From JAUIET01 sp045105115 (GTDB taxonomy: Bacteria; Pseudomonadota; Gammaproteobacteria; Pseudomonadales; JAUIET01), in assembly GCA_045105115.1 (NCBI GenBank), contig JBGCDE010000116.1, positions 1 through 25,576 on the forward strand: a stretch of DNA of 25,576 bases, given 5' to 3'. The position numbers and the translations under genes are program-made. Under the pieces are notes generated by a model. The model had not been told where the DNA came from and did no database searches. It worked only from the letters and a program-made list of their open reading frames with translations. Each line of letters starts with the position of its first letter. Positions within the stretch are counted from its first letter, which is position 1. Positions 22,734 through 25,576 of the stretch are shown here, piece by piece.

Positions 22734-24987
22734 TACTTCCCATCTCTGTGACTACGCCCGCCATTTCCATTGCCTCAACCATGCGTGCAGCGCGATTGTA
22801 CCCAATCCGGAGCTTGCGTTGAACCGAGGAAATGGACGCTTTGCGAGTTTCTGTCACAAAGGCAACGGCTTCATCGTACAATGGGTCAGACTCCTCATCG
22901 TTGTCACTAGTTCCCCCCATTCCGGGAACAATATCGCCACTGGAAGCACCTTCATCAAGCAAACCGTCGATAAAATTGGGTTTGCCACGTTTCTTCCAGT
23001 CTTCAACAACCCGATGCACCTCTTCATCGGCCACAAAAGCGCCATGCACGCGCACAGGCATGCCGCTGCCGGGTGGCAAGTAAAGCATGTCGCCATGCCC
23101 CAACAATTGTTCGCCGCCGCCTTGGTCAAGGATGGTTCTGGAATCTACCTTACTGGATACCTGAAAAGCGATACGAGTCGGAACGTTTGCCTTAATCAAA
23201 CCAGTGATCACGTCAACTGAAGGTCTTTGTGTGGCCAGAATCAGGTGAATGCCCGCTGCTCTGGCCTTTTGCGCAATTCTGGCAATCAACTGCTCTACTT
23301 TTTTGCCTACAATCATCATCATGTCGGCAAACTCATCGATCACAACAACAATCATCGGCAAGCGTTCCAGCTCAGGTGCTTCAGTGTCATTTTCCAGCAG
23401 CTCATTGGCAACCCACAAAGGGTCTGTTAGCGGCTGACCTGTGCTAATACCTTCGTCAATTTTCTTATTGTAACCAGCAACATTACGAACACCCAGAGCC
23501 GCCATAACCTTGTAGCGTCGCTCCATCTCGGCCACACACCAACGCAAGCCATTGGCCGCATCTTTCATGTCTGTAATTACTGGCGTCAGCAAATGCGGAA
23601 TGCCATCGTACACAGAAAGCTCAAGCATCTTGGGGTCAACCAACAGCAAACGCACTTCGTCAGGACCGGCTTTATACAGCAGGCTCAAGAGCATTGCGTT
23701 TACACCAACTGACTTACCCGAGCCGGTGGTGCCTGCGACCAGCAAGTGCGGCATTTTCGCGAGATCGGCAACAACAGGCTCGCCTGAGATGTCGTGACCA
23801 AGCGCTATGGTGATAGGTGATTTGGACTTTTCATAAGCTCTTGAAGAAAGTACGTCGCGCAGAAAAACAACTTCTCTGTCTTCATTTGGTATCTCAATAC
23901 CCACCACAGATTTGCCCGGGATAACCTCCACCACACGCACGCTAATGACTGCTAACGAGCGCGCCAGATCTCTGGCCAGATTCGTGATGCGGCTGGCTTT
24001 AGTGCCCGCCGCAGGCTGAATTTCAAAGCGAGTAATAACCGGACCAGGGTATACCGCCGTAACTTCAGCCTGAATGCCGAAATCAGCCAGCTTTATTTCA
24101 AGTAAACGTGACAGTGCCTCAAGGGCTTCCTTGGAAAATCCTTTTCGATCTGAAAGCTGCGCTTCATCCAGCAAGCTTAGACCAGGCAAGTCACCGCTCA
24201 CTGCCGTATCGAACAGGCGCCCCTGTTTTTCTTTCTGAACTCGTTCGCTGGGTGCAGGTTTCGCCGGTAAAGCGGCAATAGTTGGCGCTGGCTTTGCCTT
24301 GCGCTTCTCAATGTGTACCTCAACGTTTTCTCTTCTTTTCTCAACAACCTCACGAAGCTGTCGATTGTCGCGCCATTGATCAAGCCTGTGCTGCCCGTAG
24401 CCCCAAAACTGGCTTGCTTTGTTCATCGTTAAGGAACCAAGCTGATCCATGAGCTTTAGCCATGAAACATCAGTAAATATCGTCAAGCCAAATAAGCCGA
24501 TCGCCAGCATGATCAAACGACTGCCTAGCAAATTAAACGCACCCAATGACACGTCCGCCAGCTCCTTACCAAATACGCCGCCCTGCCCGAACGGCAAAAC
24601 ACTGAATGCCTGAATATTGAGGGCCACCAGACAAGTAGCGCTGACCATGACGAGTGTGAAACCAATGACACGTATTACCAGGGTGACCCATTCAAATTCG
24701 TATTCCGGATCGCGATCCTGAAAAATAAGCCAGCCACGTAAAAACAACATGAGTGGAAACAGGTAGGCCATAACACCAAACAGCGAAAACAGCACATCGG
24801 AAAACCATGCACCGCTGGCACCCATAGCATTTCGTGCAGCACCTGGTCCGCCTGTGCGCGACCATCCAGGATCCGCTGGGTCAAAGGTAAGCAATGCGGA
24901 GAGAAGGTAGACACCAACCGCCAGCAGCCCAATAAAAATACCTTCGCGCACCCAGTGCCTGGCTACACCAGTTTCTGTCTTCATCAT
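22690..24987 (-). CDS. ftsK: DNA translocase FtsK
   Basis: Septal DNA pump that clears chromosome ends and activates XerCD at dif during division. The 765 residues comprise an N-terminal membrane domain with four to five helices (about 16-34, 62-88, 101-128, 150-172), a short linker (about 175-280, basic and proline-rich), the alpha/beta motor and the gamma domain. Motor motifs: Walker A GTTGSGKS (419-426), LLLVDPKMLEL (447-457), Walker B VVVIDEFADMM (547-557) and ILATQRPSVDVITG (583-596). The C-terminal winged-helix gamma domain (about 702-765, SSVQRKLRIGYNRAARMVE at 720-738) recognises KOPS. The linker is far shorter than in E. coli FtsK (1329 residues), which is usual outside the enterics. 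There are two adjacent ATGs at the start (24987 and 24984). Confidence 0.97.
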   Translation of the reverse strand: MMKTETGVARHWVREGIFIGLLAVGVYLLSALLTFDPADPGWSRTGGPGAARNAMGASGAWFSDVLFSLFGVMAYLFPLMLFLRGWLIFQDRDPEYEFEWVTLVIRVIGFTLVMVSATCLVALNIQAFSVLPFGQGGVFGKELADVSLGAFNLLGSRLIMLAIGLFGLTIFTDVSWLKLMDQLGSLTMNKASQFWGYGQHRLDQWRDNRQLREVVEKRRENVEVHIEKRKAKPAPTIAALPAKPAPSERVQKEKQGRLFDTAVSGDLPGLSLLDEAQLSDRKGFSKEALEALSRLLEIKLADFGIQAEVTAVYPGPVITRFEIQPAAGTKASRITNLARDLARSLAVISVRVVEVIPGKSVVGIEIPNEDREVVFLRDVLSSRAYEKSKSPITIALGHDISGEPVVADLAKMPHLLVAGTTGSGKSVGVNAMLLSLLYKAGPDEVRLLLVDPKMLELSVYDGIPHLLTPVITDMKDAANGLRWCVAEMERRYKVMAALGVRNVAGYNKKIDEGISTGQPLTDPLWVANELLENDTEAPELERLPMIVVVIDEFADMMMIVGKKVEQLIARIAQKARAAGIHLILATQRPSVDVITGLIKANVPTRIAFQVSSKVDSRTILDQGGGEQLLGHGDMLYLPPGSGMPVRVHGAFVADEEVHRVVEDWKKRGKPNFIDGLLDEGASSGDIVPGMGGTSDNDEESDPLYDEAVAFVTETRKASISSVQRKLRIGYNRAARMVEAMEMAGVVTEMGSNGNREVLAPAPPRD

Positions 24988-25102
24988 GGCCTGAACAAGT
25001 CTGCTATATTGTCTCTTAGGTGTCCGAGCTTACCACCCGCCAAAGCATTGCTTCAGCCAATAATTCACGTCCAGACCTTGTCGTTATGCCACGAAAACAT
25101 AT

Positions 25103-25576
25103 ATGGAAATTCCCTGGTTAGATACCGAGCAATTTAGCTTCCCAAGCTTGGACAATGCTCTTGAGGAACCCAATGGCTTGCTAGCCGTTGGCGGAGACCT
25201 GAGCAGCGAACGTTTGCTAAGCGCTTATCGGTGCGGAGTATTCCCTTGGTACGAAGAAGGTCAACCTTTGTTGTGGTGGTCACCTAGTCCGCGCTGCGTG
25301 CTTTTTCCTCCCAAGGTGCATATCTCTCGCAGTATGCGCAAGCTGTTGCTGGCAGATCGCTTTGAGGTTCGTTGCGACACAGCGTTTCGTTCTGTCATTG
25401 AGCAGTGTTCTGCACCCCGCTCATACACAGACGGTACATGGATAACCCAATCTATGAAGGAGGCATATATACGCCTGCACGAGCAAGGAGTCGCGCACAG
25501 TGTTGAGGTTTGGGAGAACGACCAATTACAAGGTGGGCTGTATGGTCTGGCTATCGGACAGGTATTTTTTGGCGAA
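25103..25576 (+). CDS. aat: Leucyl/phenylalanyl-tRNA--protein transferase, 3' end cut by window
   Basis: Adds leucine or phenylalanine to proteins with N-terminal Lys or Arg, creating N-degrons for ClpAP. From ATG 25103 the frame is open for 158 codons to the window end, so about two thirds of the usual ~230-residue protein is seen. Family motifs: PNGLLAVGGDLSSERLLSAY (23-42), GVFPWYEEGQPLLWWSPSPR (45-64), TDGTWITQSMKEAYIRLHEQG (109-129), AHSVEVW (131-137) and a final GLAIGQVFFGE. The next residues should be the conserved SMFS. It is divergent from ftsK, with 115 nt between the two starts. Confidence 0.96.
   Translation, partial: MEIPWLDTEQFSFPSLDNALEEPNGLLAVGGDLSSERLLSAYRCGVFPWYEEGQPLLWWSPSPRCVLFPPKVHISRSMRKLLLADRFEVRCDTAFRSVIEQCSAPRSYTDGTWITQSMKEAYIRLHEQGVAHSVEVWENDQLQGGLYGLAIGQVFFGE

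Noticed and set aside
22819..23220. 133-residue plus-strand frame inside ftsK
   Set aside because: Shadow of the FtsK motor coding sequence. No motif or start signal.
24988..25102. LexA (SOS) box in the ftsK/aat divergent region
   Set aside because: No CTGT-N8-ACAG-like sequence is present, and no convincing -35/-10 pair could be chosen for either gene.

Overview
The window reads as ordinary chromosome from a gammaproteobacterium, probably free-living and aquatic or marine (the habitat is inference). The strongest pointer is the block aat / ftsK-lolA-rarA-crcB-serS-cysG, whose order is characteristic of this class. An outer-membrane phospholipase A, the Lol lipoprotein chaperone LolA, a FimV/HubP protein and Prc all indicate a Gram-negative envelope. 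Base composition looks close to half GC throughout. I saw no insertion sequence, phage gene, CRISPR array, rRNA or tRNA.

Region 1 (1-7224, all + strand) is a compact run of genes: the 3' part of an SDR oxidoreductase, the molybdate importer modA-modB-modC, a DUF1214-like protein, a PAPS-type sulfotransferase, outer-membrane phospholipase A (pldA) and a MobA/MocA-like nucleotidyltransferase. Several genes touch or overlap (modA/modB by 1 nt, sulfotransferase/pldA by 14 nt, pldA/nucleotidyltransferase by 4 nt), so most are probably co-transcribed. Molybdate import together with a possible molybdenum-cofactor nucleotidyltransferase suggests a molybdenum theme. The SDR, DUF1214 and sulfotransferase genes suggest lipid or steroid-like substrate chemistry. 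How the two themes connect is unknown, and this is the least routine part of the window.

Region 2 (7210-14159) holds UDP-glucose dehydrogenase (- strand, overlapping the previous gene tail to tail), the mechanosensitive channel mscL and the periplasmic protease prc (+ strand), and a large fimV-like gene (- strand). A strong bidirectional terminator separates prc from fimV. A perfect TGTGA-N6-TCACA operator, typical of CRP or Vfr, lies upstream of fimV.

Region 3 (14160-17465, - strand) holds a secreted formylglycine-type sulfatase, glutathione reductase (gor) and a small, basic, unrecognised protein gene.

Region 4 (17548-24987, - strand) is a conserved housekeeping block: ftsK (chromosome segregation), lolA (lipoprotein transport), rarA (replication-fork repair), crcB (fluoride export), serS (seryl-tRNA synthetase) and cysG (siroheme synthesis). 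The ftsK/lolA/rarA/crcB genes overlap in a chain. The divergent aat gene (25103 onward) is cut by the window end.

I found no clear novel defence or mobile system. The points most worth following up are the mixed molybdate/sulfotransferase/phospholipase operon, the CRP-like site at fimV, the small basic gene next to gor, and the hairpin in the ugd leader.
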